A stretch of 64,000 nucleotides of DNA. Origin: Hydractinia symbiolongicarpus (Eukaryota; Cnidaria; Hydrozoa; Anthoathecata; Hydractiniidae). The notes under the pieces were generated by a model. It searched no databases and was not told the origin of the DNA. It was given only the letters and a program-made list of their open reading frames with translations. A program made the position numbers and the translations under genes. The DNA lies in contig NC_079881.1 in NCBI RefSeq assembly GCF_029227915.1, forward strand, positions 26,575,501-26,639,500, in the 5' to 3' direction. This document shows, piece after piece, positions 9,474 to 22,406 of the stretch (its first letter is position 1; each line of letters opens with the position of its first letter).

Positions 9474-11503
9474 TTAAACTTCTTTTATTCAGCGTCTCAT
9501 CAAAAATGAAAACATTTTTGAAAACTACAAGTCTCATGGGCTTTAGCGGTGAAATAATAATTTAAAAAATCGTTAGGGAAATGAGTTTACTCCCAGGGTA
9601 CTTTCTTTGTATACTTTTGACTATACGGGCCGAGTCCGGGATTTACGGAAAGTCGCGGGTTTTCGTTTGCCGGCGATTAAACTTCTTTTATACAGCGTCT
9701 CATCAAAAATCAAAACATTTTTAAAAACTACAAGTCTCATGGGCTTTAGTGGTGAAATAATAATTTAAAAAATCGTTCGGGAAATGAGTTTACACCCTGG
9801 CTACTTCCTTTGTATACTTTTGACTATACGGGCCGAGTCCGGGATTTACGGGAAATCGCAGGTTTTCGTTTGTCGGCGATTAAACTTCTTTTATTCAGCG
9901 TCTCATCAAAAATGAAAACATTTTTGAAAACTACAAGTCTCATGCGTTTTAGTGGTGAAAAAATAATTTAAAAAATCGTTCGGGAAATGAGTTTACTCCC
10001 TGGGTACTTTCTTTGTATACTTTTGACTATACGGGCCGAGTCCGGGGTTTACGGGAAATCGCAGGTTTTCGTTTGCCGGAGATTAAACTTCTTTTATTCA
10101 GCGTCTCATCAAAAATGAAAACATTTTTGAAAACTACAAGTCTCGTGCGTTTTAGTGGTGAAAAAATAATTTAAAAAATCGTTCGGGAAATGAGTTTACT
10201 CCCTGGGTACTTTCTTTGTATACTTTTGACTATACGGGTCGAGTCCGGGATTTACGGGAAATCGCAGGTTTTCGTTTGCCGGCGATTAAACTTCTTTTAT
10301 TCAGCGTCTCATCAAAAATGAAAACATTTTTAAAAACTACAAGTCTCATGGGCTTTAGTGGTGAAAAGATGATTTAAAACATCGTTCTGGAAATGAGTTT
10401 ACTCACAGGGTACTTTCTTTGTATACATTCGACTATACGGGCCGAGTCCGGGATTTACGGGAAATCGCAGGTTTTCGTTTGACGGCGATTAAACTTCTTT
10501 TATTCAGCGTCTCATCAAAAATGAAAACATTTTTGAAAACTACAAGTCTCATGGGCTTTAGCGGTGAAATAATAATTTAAAAAATCGTTAGGGAAATGAG
10601 TTTACTCCCAGGGTACTTTCTTTGTATACTTTTGACTATACGGGCCGAGTCCGGGATTTACGGAAAGTCGCGGGTTTTCGTTTGCCGGCGATTAAACTTC
10701 TTTTATACAGCGTCTCATCAAAAATAAAAACATTTTTAAAAACTACAAGTCTCATGGGCTTTAGTGGTGAAATAATAATTTAAAAAATCGTTCGGGAAAT
10801 GAGTTTACACCCTGGGTACTTCCTTTGTATACTTTTGACTATACGGGCCGAGTCCGGGATTTACGGGAAATCGCAGGTTTTCGTTTGTCGGCGATTAAAC
10901 TTCTTTTATTCAGCGTCTCATCAAAAATGAAAACATTTTTGAAAACTACAAGTCTCATGCGTTTTAGTGGTGAAAAAATAATTTAAAAAATCGTTCGGGA
11001 AATGAGTTTACTCCCTGGGTACTTTCTTTGTATACTTTTGACTATACGGGCCGAGTCCGGGGTTTACGGGAAATCGCAGGTTTTCGTTTGCCGGAGATTA
11101 AACTTCTTTTATTCAGCGTCTCATCAAAAATGAAAACATTTTTGAAAACTACAAGTCTCGTGCGTTTTAGTGGTGAAAAAATAATTTAAAAAATCGTTCG
11201 GGAAATGAGTTTACTCCCTGGGTACTTTCTTTGTATACTTTTGACTATACGGGTCGAGTCCGGGATTTACGGGAAATTGCAGGTTTTCGTTTGCCGGCGA
11301 TTAAACTTCTTTTATTCAGCGTCTCATCAAAAATGAAAACATTTTTGAAAACTACAAGTCTCATGGGCTTTAGTGGTGAAAAGATGATTTAAAACATCGT
11401 TCTGGAAATGAGTTTACTCACAGGGTACTTTCTTTGTATACATTCGACTATACGGGCCGAGTCCGGGATTTACGGGAAATCGCAGGTTTTCGTTTGACGG
11501 CGA
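9474..11503 (+). repeat. 5-mer (1,015-bp) tandem duplication, two copies
   Basis: Copies at about 9474-10488 and 10489-11503, offset exactly 5 x 203. Shared markers are CTTTAGCGGTG, CGTTAGGGAAATG, TTTACGGAAAGTCG, TATACAGCG, CACCCTGG with TACTTCC, and GATGATTTAAAACATCG. A further step of 609 bp (three monomers) relates about 10948-11160 to 11557-11770. The whole set recurs at 20377-22406 in copy B. Confidence 0.75.
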
Positions 11504-12458
11504 TTAAACTTCTTTTATTCAGCGTCTCATCAAAAATGAAAACATTTTTGAAAACTACAAGTCTCATGCGTTTTAGTGGTGAAAAAATAATTTAAAAAAT
11601 CGTTCGGGAAATGAGTTTACTCCCTGGGTACTTTCTTTGTATACTTTTGACTATACGGGCCGAGTCCGGGGTTTACGGGAAATCGCAGGTTTTCGTTTGC
11701 CGGAGATTAAACTTCTTTTATTCAGCGTCTCATCAAAAATGAAAACATTTTTGAAAACTACAAGTCTCGTGCGTTTTAGTGGTGAAAAAATAATTTAAAA
11801 AATCGTTCGGGAAATGAGTTTACTCCCTGGGTACTTTCTTTGTATACTTTCGACTATACGGGTCGAGTCCGGGATTTACGGGAAATCGCGGGTTTTCGTT
11901 TGCCAGCGATTAAACTTCTTTTATTCAGCGTCTCATCAAAAGTGAAAACATTTTTGAAAACTACAAGTCTCATGCGTTTTAGTGGTGAAAAAATAATTTA
12001 AAAAATCGTTCGGGAAATGAGTTTACTTCCTGGGTACTTTCTTTGTATACTTTTGACTATACGGGCCGAGTCCAGGGTTTACGTGAAATGGCGGGTTTTC
12101 GTTTTCCAGCGATTAAACTTCTTTTATTCAGCGTCTCATCAAAAATGAAAACATTTTTGAAAACTATAAGTCTCGTGCGTTTTAGTGGTGAAAAAATAAT
12201 TTAAAAAATCGTTCGGGAAAAGAGTTTACTCCCTGGGTACTTTCTTTGTATACATTCGACTATACGGGCCAAGCCCGGGATTTACGGGAAATCGAGGGTT
12301 TTCGTTTGGCGGCGATTAAACCCCTTTCATTAAGCGTCTCATCAAAAATGAAAACATTTTTGAAAACTACAAGTCTCATGTGTTTTAGTGGTGAAAAAAA
12401 AATTAAAAAAATCGTTTGGGAAATGAGTTTACTCCCTGGGTACTTTCTTTGTATACTT

Positions 12459-13270
12459 TTGACTATACGGGTCGAGTCCGGGATTTACGGGAAATCGCGG
12501 GTTTTCGTTTGCCGGCGATTAAACTTCTTTTATTCAGCGTCTCATCAAAAATGAAAACATTTTTAAAAACTAAAAGTCTCATGGGCTTTAGTGGTGAAAA
12601 GATGATTTAAAACATCGTTCTGGAAATGAGTTTACTCACAGGGTACTTTCTTTGTATACATTCGACTATACAGGACAAGCCCGGGATTTACGGGAAATCG
12701 CTGGTTTTCGTTTACCGGCGATTAAACCTCTTTCATTAAGCGTCTCATTAAAAATGAAAAAAAGTTTAAAAACTAAAAGTCTCATGCGTTTTAGTGGTGA
12801 AAAAAAAATTTAAAAAATCGTTCGGGAAATGAGTTTACTCCCTGTGTACTTTCTTTGTATACATTTGACTATACGGGTCGAGTCCGGGATTTACGGGAAA
12901 TCGCGGGTTTTCGTTTGCCGGCGATTAAACTTCTTTTATTCAGCGTCTCATCAAAAATGAAAACATTTTTAAAAACTAAAAGTCTCATGGGCTTTAGTGG
13001 TGAAAAGATGATTTAAAACATCGTTCTGGAAATGAGTTTACTCACAGGGTACTTTCTTTGTATACATTCGACTATACAGGACAAGCCCGGGATTTACGGG
13101 AAATCGCTGGTTTTCGTTTACCGGCGATTAAACCTCTTTCATTAAGCGTCTCATTAAAAATGAAAAAAAGTTTAAAAACTAAAAGTCTCATGCGTTTTAG
13201 TGGTGAAAAAAAAATTTAAAAAATCGTTCGGGAAATGAGTTTACTCCCTGTGTACTTTCTTTGTATACAT
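12459..13270 (+). repeat. 2-mer (406-bp) tandem duplication
   Basis: Copies at about 12459-12864 and 12865-13270. Each pairs a GATGATTTAAAACATCG unit with an ACAGGACAAGCCC unit in which ATGAAAAAAAGTTTAAAAAC replaces the usual inverted repeat. Recurs at about 23362-24173. Confidence 0.75.
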
Positions 13271-13291
13271 TTGACTATACGGGCAAAGCCC

Positions 13292-16200
13292 GGGATTTAC
13301 GGGAAATCGCGGGTTTTCGTTTGCCGGCGATTAAACTTCTTTTATTCAGCGTCTCATCAAAAATGAAAACATTTTTGAAAACTACAAGTCTTATGCGTTT
13401 TAGTGGTGAAGAAGTAATTTAAAAAATCGTTCTGGAAATGAGTTTACTCACAGGGATTTTTCTTTGTATACATTCGACTATACGGGCCAAGCCCGGGATT
13501 TACGGGAAATCGAGGGTTTTCGTTTGGCGGCGATTAAACCCCTTTCATTAAGCGTCTCATTAAAAATGAAAACATTTTTGAAAACTACAAGTCTCATGTG
13601 TTTTAGTGGTGAAAAAAAAAATTAAAAAAATCGTTTGGGAAATGAGTTTACTCCCTGGGTACTTTCTTTGTATACTTTTGACTATACGGGTCGAGTCCGG
13701 GATTTACGGGAAATCGCGGGTTTTCGTTTGCCGGCGATTAAACTTCTTTTATTCAGCGTCTCATCAAAAATGAAAACATTTTTAAAAACTACAAGTCTCA
13801 TGGGCTTTAGTGGTGAAAAGATGATTTAAAACATCGTTCTGGAAATGAGTTTACTCACAGGGTACTTTCTTTGTATACATTCAACTATACGGGACAAGCC
13901 CGGGATTTACGGGAAATCGCTGGTTTTTGTTTACCGGCGATTAAACCTCTTTCATTAAGCGTCTCATTGAAAATGAAAACATTTTTGAAAACTACAAGTC
14001 TCATTCGTTCTAGTGCTGCAGAAATAATTTGAAAAATCGTTTGGGAAATCAGTTTACTCCCTGGGTACTTTCTTTGTATACATTCGACTATACGGGACAA
14101 GACCGTGATTTACGGGAAATCGCGGGTTTTCGTTTGCCGGCGATTAAACCACTTTCATTAAGCGTCTCATCAAAAATGAAAACATTTCTAAAAACTACAA
14201 GTCTCATGGGCTTTAGTGGTGAAATAATAATTTAAAAAATCGTTTGGGAAATGAGTTTACTCCCAGGGTACTTTCTTTGTATACTTTTGACTATACGGGC
14301 CGAGTCCGGGATATACGGAAAGTCGCGGGTTTTCGTTTGCCGGCGATTAAACCTCTTTCATTAAGCGTCTCATTAAAAATGAAATCATTTTTGAAAAATA
14401 CAAGTCTCATCAGTTTTAGTGGTGAAAAAATAATTTAAAAAATCGTTCGGGAAATGAGTTTACTCCCTGGGTACTTTCTTTGTATAGTTTTGACTATACG
14501 GGCCGAGTCCGGGGTTTACGGGAAATGGCGGGTTTTCGTTTGCCGGCGATTAAGTTTCTTTTATTCAGCGTCTCATCAAAAATGAAAACATTTTTGAAAA
14601 TTACAAGTCTCGTGCATTTTAGTGGTGAAAAAATAATTTAAAAAATCGTTCGGGAAATGAGTTTACTCCCTAGGTACTTTCTTTGTATACTTTTAACTAT
14701 ACGGGTCGAGTCCGGGATTTACGGGAAATCGCGGGTTTTCGTTTGCCGGCGATTAAACTTCTTTTATTCAGCGTCTCATCAAAAATGAAAACATTTTTGA
14801 AAACTACAAGTCTCGTGCGTTTTAGTGGTGAAAAAATAATTTAAAAAATCGTTCGGGAAATGAGTTTACTCCCTGGGTACTTTCTTTGTATACTTTTGAC
14901 TATACGGGTCGAGTCCGGGATTTACGGGAAATCGCAGGTTTTCGTTTGCCGGCGATTAAACTTCTTTTATTCAGCGTCTCACCAAAAATGAAAACATTTT
15001 TAAAAACTACAAGTCTCATGGGCTTTAGTGGTGAAAAGATGATTTAAAACATCGTTCTGGAAATGAGTTTACTCACAGGGTACTTTCTTTGTATACATTC
15101 GACTATACGGGACAAGCCCGGGATTTACGGGAAATCGCTGGTTTTTGTTTACCGGCGATTAAACCTCTTTCATTAAGCGTCTCATTGAAAATGAAAACAT
15201 TTTTGAAAACTACAAGTCTCATTCGTTCTAGTGCTGCAGAAATAATTTGAAAAATCGTTTGGGAAATCAGTTTACTCCCTAGGTACTTTCTTTGTATACT
15301 TTTAACTATACGGGTCGAGTCCGGGATTTACGGGAAATCGCGGGTTTTCGTTTGCCGGCGATTAAACTTCTTTTATTCAGCGTCTCATCAAAAATGAAAA
15401 CATTTTTGAAAACTACAAGTCTCGTGCGTTTTAGTGGTGAAAAAATAATTTAAAAAATCGTTCGGTAAATGAGTTTACTCCCTGGGTACTTTCTTTGTAT
15501 ACTTTTGACTATACGGGTCGAGTCCGGGATTTACGGGAAATCGCAGGTTTTCGTTTGCCGGCGATTAAACTTCTTTTATTCAGCGTCTCATCAAAAATGA
15601 AAACATTTTTAAAAACTACAAGTCTCATGGGCTTTAGTGGTGAAAAGATGATTTAAAACATCGTTCTGGAAATGAGTTTACTCACAGGGTACTTTCTTTG
15701 TATACATTCGACTATACGGGACAAGCCCGAGATTTACGGGAAATCGCTGGTTTTCGTTTACCGGCGATTAAACCTCTTTCATTAAGCGTCTCATTGAAAA
15801 TGAAAACATTTTTGAAAACTACAAGTCTCATTCGTTCTAGTGCTGCAGAAATAATTTGAAAAATCGTTTGGGAAATCAGTTTACTCCCTGGGTACTTTCT
15901 TTGTATACATTCGACTATACGGGACAAGCCGGGATATACGGGAAGTCGCGGGTTTTCGTTTGCCGGCGATTAAACCTCTTTCATTAAGCGTCTCATTAAA
16001 AATGAAATTATTTTTAAAAAATACAAGTCTCATGCGTTTTAGTGGTGAAAAAATAATTTAAAAAATCGTTCGGGAAATGAGTTTACTCCCTGGGTACTTT
16101 CTTTGTATACTTTTGACTATACGGGCCGAGTCCGGGGTTTACGGGAAATGGCGGGTTTTCGTTTGCCGGCGATTAAGTTTCTTTTATTCAGCGTCTCATC

Positions 16201-16946
16201 AAAAATGAAAACATTTTTAAAAACTACAAGTCTCGTGCGTTTTAGTGGTGAAAAAATAATTTAAAAAATCGTTCGGGAAATGAGTTTACTCCCTGGGTAC
16301 TTTCTTTGTATACTTTTAACTATACGGGTCGAGTCCGGGATTTACGGGAAATCGCGGGTTTTCGTTTGCCGGCGATTAAACTTCTTTTATTCAGCGTCTC
16401 ATCAAAAATGAAAACATTTTTGAAAACTACAAGTCTCGTGCGTTTTAGTGGTGAAAAAATAATTTAAAAAATCGTTCGGGAAATGAGTTTACTCCCTGGG
16501 TACTTTCTTTGTATACTTTTGACTATACGGGTCGAGTCCGGGATTTACGGGAAATCGCAGGTTTTCGTTTGCCGGCGATTAAACTTCTTTTATTCAGCGT
16601 CTCATCAAAAATGAAAACATTTTTAAAAACTACAAGTCTCATGGGATTTAGTGGTGCAAAGATAATTTAAAACATCGTTCTGGAAATGAGTTTACTCACA
16701 GGGTACTTTCTTTGTATACATTCGACTATACGGGACAAGCCCGGGATTTACGGGAAATCGCTGGTTTTCGTTTACCGGCGATTAAACCTCTTTCATTAAG
16801 CGTCTCATTAAAAATGAAAACATTTTTGAAAACTACAAGTCTCATTCGTTCTAGTGGTGCAGAAATAATTTGAAAAATCGTTCGGAAAATCAGTTTACTC
16901 CTTGGGTACTTTCTTTATATACATTCAACTATACGGGCCAAGCCTG
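13292..16946 (+). repeat. 18-mer higher-order repeat (3,655 bp), first copy
   Basis: From about 13292 the sequence matches the sequence 3,655 bp downstream, as far as the 10.9-kb junction at 18432. Markers include GGTGAAGAAGTAATT, ATCGAGGG with TTTGGCGGCG, GTGCTGCAGAAATAATTTG, ACAAGACCGTG, GGGATATACGG and CCCTAGGTAC. Segments inside it are related at 1,827 bp (nine monomers; 13841-14090 and 15668-15920) and at 609 bp (CCCTAGGTAC near 14669 and 15278). The 18-mer was thus itself assembled from smaller duplications. Left of 13292 the flanks differ (CATTTGACTATACGGGCAAAGCCC versus CATTCAACTATACGGGCCAAGCCT), which fixes the edge. Confidence 0.8.
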
Positions 16947-18432
16947 GGATTTACGGGAAATCGCGGGTTTTCGTTTGCCGGCGATTAAACTTCTTTTATT
17001 CAGCGTCTCATCAAAAATGAAAACATTTTTGAAAACTACAAGTCTTATGCGTTTTAGTGGTGAAGAAGTAATTTAAAAAATCGTTCTGGAAATGAGTTTA
17101 CTCACAGGGATTTTTCTTTGTATACATTCGACTATACGGGCCAAGCCCGGGATTTACGGGAAATCGAGGGTTTTCGTTTGGCGGCGATTAAACCCCTTTC
17201 ATTAAGCGTCTCATTAAAAATGAAAACATTTTTGAAAACTACAAGTCTCATGTGTTTTAGTGGTGAAAAAAAAAAATTAAAAAAATCGTTTGGGAAATGA
17301 GTTTACTCCCTGGGTACTTTCTTTGTATACTTTTGACTATACGGGTCGAGTCCGGGATTTACGGGAAATCGCGGGTTTTCGTTTGCCGGCGATTAAACTT
17401 CTTTTATTCAGCGTCTCATCAAAAATGAAAACATTTTTAAAAACTACAAGTCTCATGGGCTTTAGTGGTGAAAAGATGATTTAAAACATCGTTCTGGAAA
17501 TGAGTTTACTCACAGGGTACTTTCTTTGTATACATTCAACTATACGGGACAAGCCCGGGATTTACGGGAAATCGCTGGTTTTTGTTTACCGGCGATTAAA
17601 CCTCTTTCATTAAGCGTCTCATTGAAAATGAAAACATTTTTGAAAACTACAAGTCTCATTCGTTCTAGTGCTGCAGAAATAATTTGAAAAATCGTTTGGG
17701 AAATCAGTTTACTCCCTGGGTACTTTCTTTGTATACATTCGACTATACGGGACAAGACCGTGATTTACGGGAAATCGCGGGTTTTCGTTTGCCGGCGATT
17801 AAACCACTTTCATTAAGCGTCTCATCAAAAATGAAAACATTTCTAAAAACTACAAGTCTCATGGGCTTTAGTGGTGAAATAATAATTTAAAAAATCGTTT
17901 GGGAAATGAGTTTACTCCCAGGGTACTTTCTTTGTATACTTTTGACTATACGGGCCGAGTCCGGGATATACGGAAAGTCGCGGGTTTTCGTTTGCCGGCG
18001 ATTAAACCTCTTTCATTAAGCGTCTCATTAAAAATGAAATCATTTTTGAAAAATACAAGTCTCATCAGTTTTAGTGGTGAAAAAATAATTTAAAAAATCG
18101 TTCGGGAAATGAGTTTACTCCCTGGGTACTTTCTTTGTATAGTTTTGACTATACGGGCCGAGTCCGGGGTTTACGGGAAATGGCGGGTTTTCGTTTGCCG
18201 GCGATTAAGTTTCTTTTATTCAGCGTCTCATCAAAAATGAAAACATTTTTGAAAATTACAAGTCTCGTGCATTTTAGTGGTGAAAAAATAATTTAAAAAA
18301 TCGTTCGGGAAATGAGTTTACTCCCTAGGTACTTTCTTTGTATACTTTTAACTATACGGGTCGAGTCCGGGATTTACGGGAAATCGCGGGTTTTCGTTTG
18401 CCGGCGATTAAACTTCTTTTATTCAGCGTCTC
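16947..18432 (+). repeat. 18-mer, second copy truncated
   Basis: The first ~1.5 kb of the unit, about 7.3 monomers, repeated after the first copy and then cut by the 10.9-kb duplication junction. It carries the longer A-run near 17265 that separates it from the corresponding site of copy B. Confidence 0.8.
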
Positions 18433-18522
18433 ATCAAAAATGAAAACATTTTTGAAAACTGCAAGTTTCATGCGTTTTAGTGGTGAAAAAATAATATAAA
18501 AAATCGTTCGGGAAATGAGTTT

Positions 18523-18796
18523 ACTCAAAGGGTCCTTTTTTGTATACATTCGACTTTACTCCCTGGGTGCTTTCTTTGTATACTTTTGACTATACGGACC
18601 GAGTCCGGGATTTACGGGAATTCGCGGGTTTTCGTTTGCCGGCGATTAAACTTCTTTTATTCAGCGTCTCATCAAAAATGAAAACATTTTTGAAAACTGA
18701 AAGTTTCATGCGTTTTAGTGGTGAAAAAATAATATAAAAAATCGTTTGGGAAATGAGTTTTCTCACAGGGTACTTTCTTTGTATACATTCGACTTT
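18523..18796 (+). repeat. Two consecutive long monomers, copy B
   Basis: Counterparts of 7620-7893 at the 10,903-bp offset; insertions at 18523-18557 and 18761-18796, with the same one-base deletion in the first and the same TTTTCTCACAGGG variant in the second. Confidence 0.8.
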
Positions 18797-19607
18797 ACTC
18801 CCTGGGTACTTTCTTTGTATACTTTTGACTATACGGACCGAGTCCGGGATTTACGGGAATTCGCGGGTTTTCGTTTGCCCGCGATTAAACTTCTTTTATT
18901 CAGCGTCTCATCAAAAATGAAATTATTTTTGAAAACTACAAGTCTCATGCGTTTTAGTGGTGAAAAGATAATTTAAAAAATCGTTTTGGAAATGAGTTTA
19001 CTCACAGGGTACTTTCTTTGTATACATTCGACTATACGGGCCAAGCCCGGGATTTACGGGAAATCGCGGGTTTTCGTTTGCCGGCGATTAAACCACTTTC
19101 ATTAAGCGTCTCATCAAAAATGAAAACATTTCTGAAAACTAAAAGTCTCATGCGTTTTAGTGGTGAAAAAATAATTTAGAAAATCGTTTGAGAAATGAGT
19201 TTACTCCCTGGGTACTTTCTTTGTATACTTTTGACTATACAGGCCGAGTCCGGGATTTACGGGAAATCGCGGGTTTTCGTTTGCCGGCGATTAAACTTCT
19301 TTTATTCAGCGTCTCATCAAAAATGAAAACATTTTTAAAAAATACAAGTCTCATTCGTTCTAGTGGTGCAAAAATAATTTGAAAAATCGTTCGGGAAATG
19401 AGTTTACTCCTTGTGTACTTTCTTTGTATACTTTTGACTATACGGGCCAAGCCCGGGTTTACGGGAAATCGCGGGTTTTTGTTTGCCAGCGATTAAACTT
19501 CTTTTATTCAGCGTCCCATCAAAAGTGAAAACATTTTTGAAAACTGCAAGTTTCATGCGTTTTAGTGGTGAAAAAATAGTATAAAAAATCGTTCGGGAAA
19601 TGAGTTT

Positions 19608-19882
19608 ACTCACAGGGTACTTTCTTTGTATACATTCGACTTTACTCCCTGGGTGCTTTCTTTGTATACTTTTGACTATACGGACCGAGTCCGGGATTTA
19701 CGGGAATTCGCGGGTTTTCGTTTGCCGGCGATTAAACTTCTTTTATTCAGCGTCTCATGAAAAATGAAAACATTTTTGAAAACTGCAAGTTTCATGCGTT
19801 TTAGTGGTGAAAAAATAATATAAAAAATCGTTCGGGAAATGAGTTTACTCACAGGGTACTTTCTTTGTATACATTCGACTTT
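19608..19882 (+). repeat. Two consecutive 239-bp monomers, copy B
   Basis: Counterparts of 8705-8979, including CTCCATGGG in the second. I found no long monomer anywhere to the right of this pair. Confidence 0.8.
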
Positions 19883-20376
19883 ACTCCATGGGTACTTTCT
19901 TTGTATACTTTTGACTATACGGACCGAGTCCGGGATTTACGGGAATTCGCGGGTTTTCGTTTGCCCGCGATTAAACTTCTTTTATTCAGCGTCTCATCAA
20001 AAATGAAAACATTTTTGAAAACTACAAGTCTCATGCGTTTTAGTGGTGAAAAGATAATTTAAAAAATCGTTTTGGAAATGAGTTTACTCACAGGGTACTT
20101 TCTTTGTATAAATTCGACTATACGGGCCAAGCCCGGGATTTACGGGAGATCGCGGGTTTTTGTTTGCCGGCGATTAAACCACTTTCATTAAGCGTCTCAT
20201 CAAAAATGAAAACATTTCTGAAAACTACAAGTCTCATGCGTTTTAGTGGTGAAAAAATAATTTAGAAAATTGTTTGGGAAATGAGTTTACTCCCTGGGTA
20301 CTTTCTTTGTATACTTTTGACTATACAGGCCGAGTCTGGGATTTACGGGAAATCGCGGGTTTTCGTTTGCCGGCGA

Positions 20377-22406
20377 TTAAACTTCTTTTATTCAGCGTCT
20401 CATCAAAAATGAAAACATTTTTGAAAACTACAAGTCTCATGGGCTTTAGCGGTGAAATAATAATTTAAAAAATCGTTAGGGAAATGAGTTTACTCCCAGG
20501 GTACTTTCTTTGTATACTTTTGACTATACGGGCCGAGTCCGGGATTTACGGAAAGTCGCGGGTTTTCGTTTGCCGGCGATTAAACTTCTTTTATACAGCG
20601 TCTCATCAAAAATCAAAACATTTTTAAAAACTACAAGTCTCATGGGCTTTAGTGGTGAAATAATAATTTAAAAAATCGTTCGGGAAATGAGTTTACACCC
20701 TGGCTACTTCCTTTGTATACTTTTGACTATACGGGCCGAGTCCGGGATTTACGGGAAATCGCAGGTTTTCGTTTGTCGGCGATTAAACTTCTTTTATTCA
20801 GCGTCTCATCAAAAATGAAAACATTTTTGAAAACTACAAGTCTCATGCGTTTTAGTGGTGAAAAAATAATTTAAAAAATCGTTCGGGAAATGAGTTTACT
20901 CCCTGGGTACTTTCTTTGTATACTTTTGACTATACGGGCCGAGTCCGGGGTTTACGGGAAATCGCAGGTTTTCGTTTGCCGGAGATTAAACTTCTTTTAT
21001 TCAGCGTCTCATCAAAAATGAAAACATTTTTGAAAACTACAAGTCTCGTGCGTTTTAGTGGTGAAAAAATAATTTAAAAAATCGTTCGGGAAATGAGTTT
21101 ACTCCCTGGGTACTTTCTTTGTATACTTTTGACTATACGGGTCGAGTCCGGGATTTACGGGAAATCGCAGGTTTTCGTTTGCCGGCGATTAAACTTCTTT
21201 TATTCAGCGTCTCATCAAAAATGAAAACATTTTTAAAAACTACAAGTCTCATGGGCTTTAGTGGTGAAAAGATGATTTAAAACATCGTTCTGGAAATGAG
21301 TTTACTCACAGGGTACTTTCTTTGTATACATTCGACTATACGGGCCGAGTCCGGGATTTACGGGAAATCGCAGGTTTTCGTTTGACGGCGATTAAACTTC
21401 TTTTATTCAGCGTCTCATCAAAAATGAAAACATTTTTGAAAACTACAAGTCTCATGGGCTTTAGCGGTGAAATAATAATTTAAAAAATCGTTAGGGAAAT
21501 GAGTTTACTCCCAGGGTACTTTCTTTGTATACTTTTGACTATACGGGCCGAGTCCGGGATTTACGGAAAGTCGCGGGTTTTCGTTTGCCGGCGATTAAAC
21601 TTCTTTTATACAGCGTCTCATCAAAAATAAAAACATTTTTAAAAACTACAAGTCTCATGGGCTTTAGTGGTGAAATAATAATTTAAAAAATCGTTCGGGA
21701 AATGAGTTTACACCCTGGGTACTTCCTTTGTATACTTTTGACTATACGGGCCGAGTCCGGGATTTACGGGAAATCGCAGGTTTTCGTTTGTCGGCGATTA
21801 AACTTCTTTTATTCAGCGTCTCATCAAAAATGAAAACATTTTTGAAAACTACAAGTCTCATGCGTTTTAGTGGTGAAAAAATAATTTAAAAAATCGTTCG
21901 GGAAATGAGTTTACTCCCTGGGTACTTTCTTTGTATACTTTTGACTATACGGGCCGAGTCCGGGGTTTACGGGAAATCGCAGGTTTTCGTTTGCCGGAGA
22001 TTAAACTTCTTTTATTCAGCGTCTCATCAAAAATGAAAACATTTTTGAAAACTACAAGTCTCGTGCGTTTTAGTGGTGAAAAAATAATTTAAAAAATCGT
22101 TCGGGAAATGAGTTTACTCCCTGGGTACTTTCTTTGTATACTTTTGACTATACGGGTCGAGTCCGGGATTTACGGGAAATTGCAGGTTTTCGTTTGCCGG
22201 CGATTAAACTTCTTTTATTCAGCGTCTCATCAAAAATGAAAACATTTTTGAAAACTACAAGTCTCATGGGCTTTAGTGGTGAAAAGATGATTTAAAACAT
22301 CGTTCTGGAAATGAGTTTACTCACAGGGTACTTTCTTTGTATACATTCGACTATACGGGCCGAGTCCGGGATTTACGGGAAATCGCAGGTTTTCGTTTGA
22401 CGGCGA
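20377..22406 (+). repeat. 5-mer (1,015-bp) tandem duplication, copy B
   Basis: Counterpart of 9474-11503 in the second 10.9-kb copy, same markers in the same order. The presence of both 5-mers in both large copies shows that the 1,015-bp event came before the 10.9-kb event. Confidence 0.75.

Larger units (their letters stand above)
7530..18432 (+). repeat. 10.9-kb tandem duplication, copy A
   Basis: From about 7530 the sequence matches the sequence 10,903 bp further on. At every point I compared, copies A and B were identical apart from A at 9245 versus G at 20148, and one A lost from a long A-run near 17265 in copy A versus 28165 in copy B. The left junction lies between a base that still differs (C at 7528 versus T at 18431) and the shared ACTGCAAG at 7555/18458. 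Copy A holds the sequence 239-bp monomers, 5-mers, 2-mers, one full 18-mer and a second 18-mer cut short at ~18432. Confidence 0.85.
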
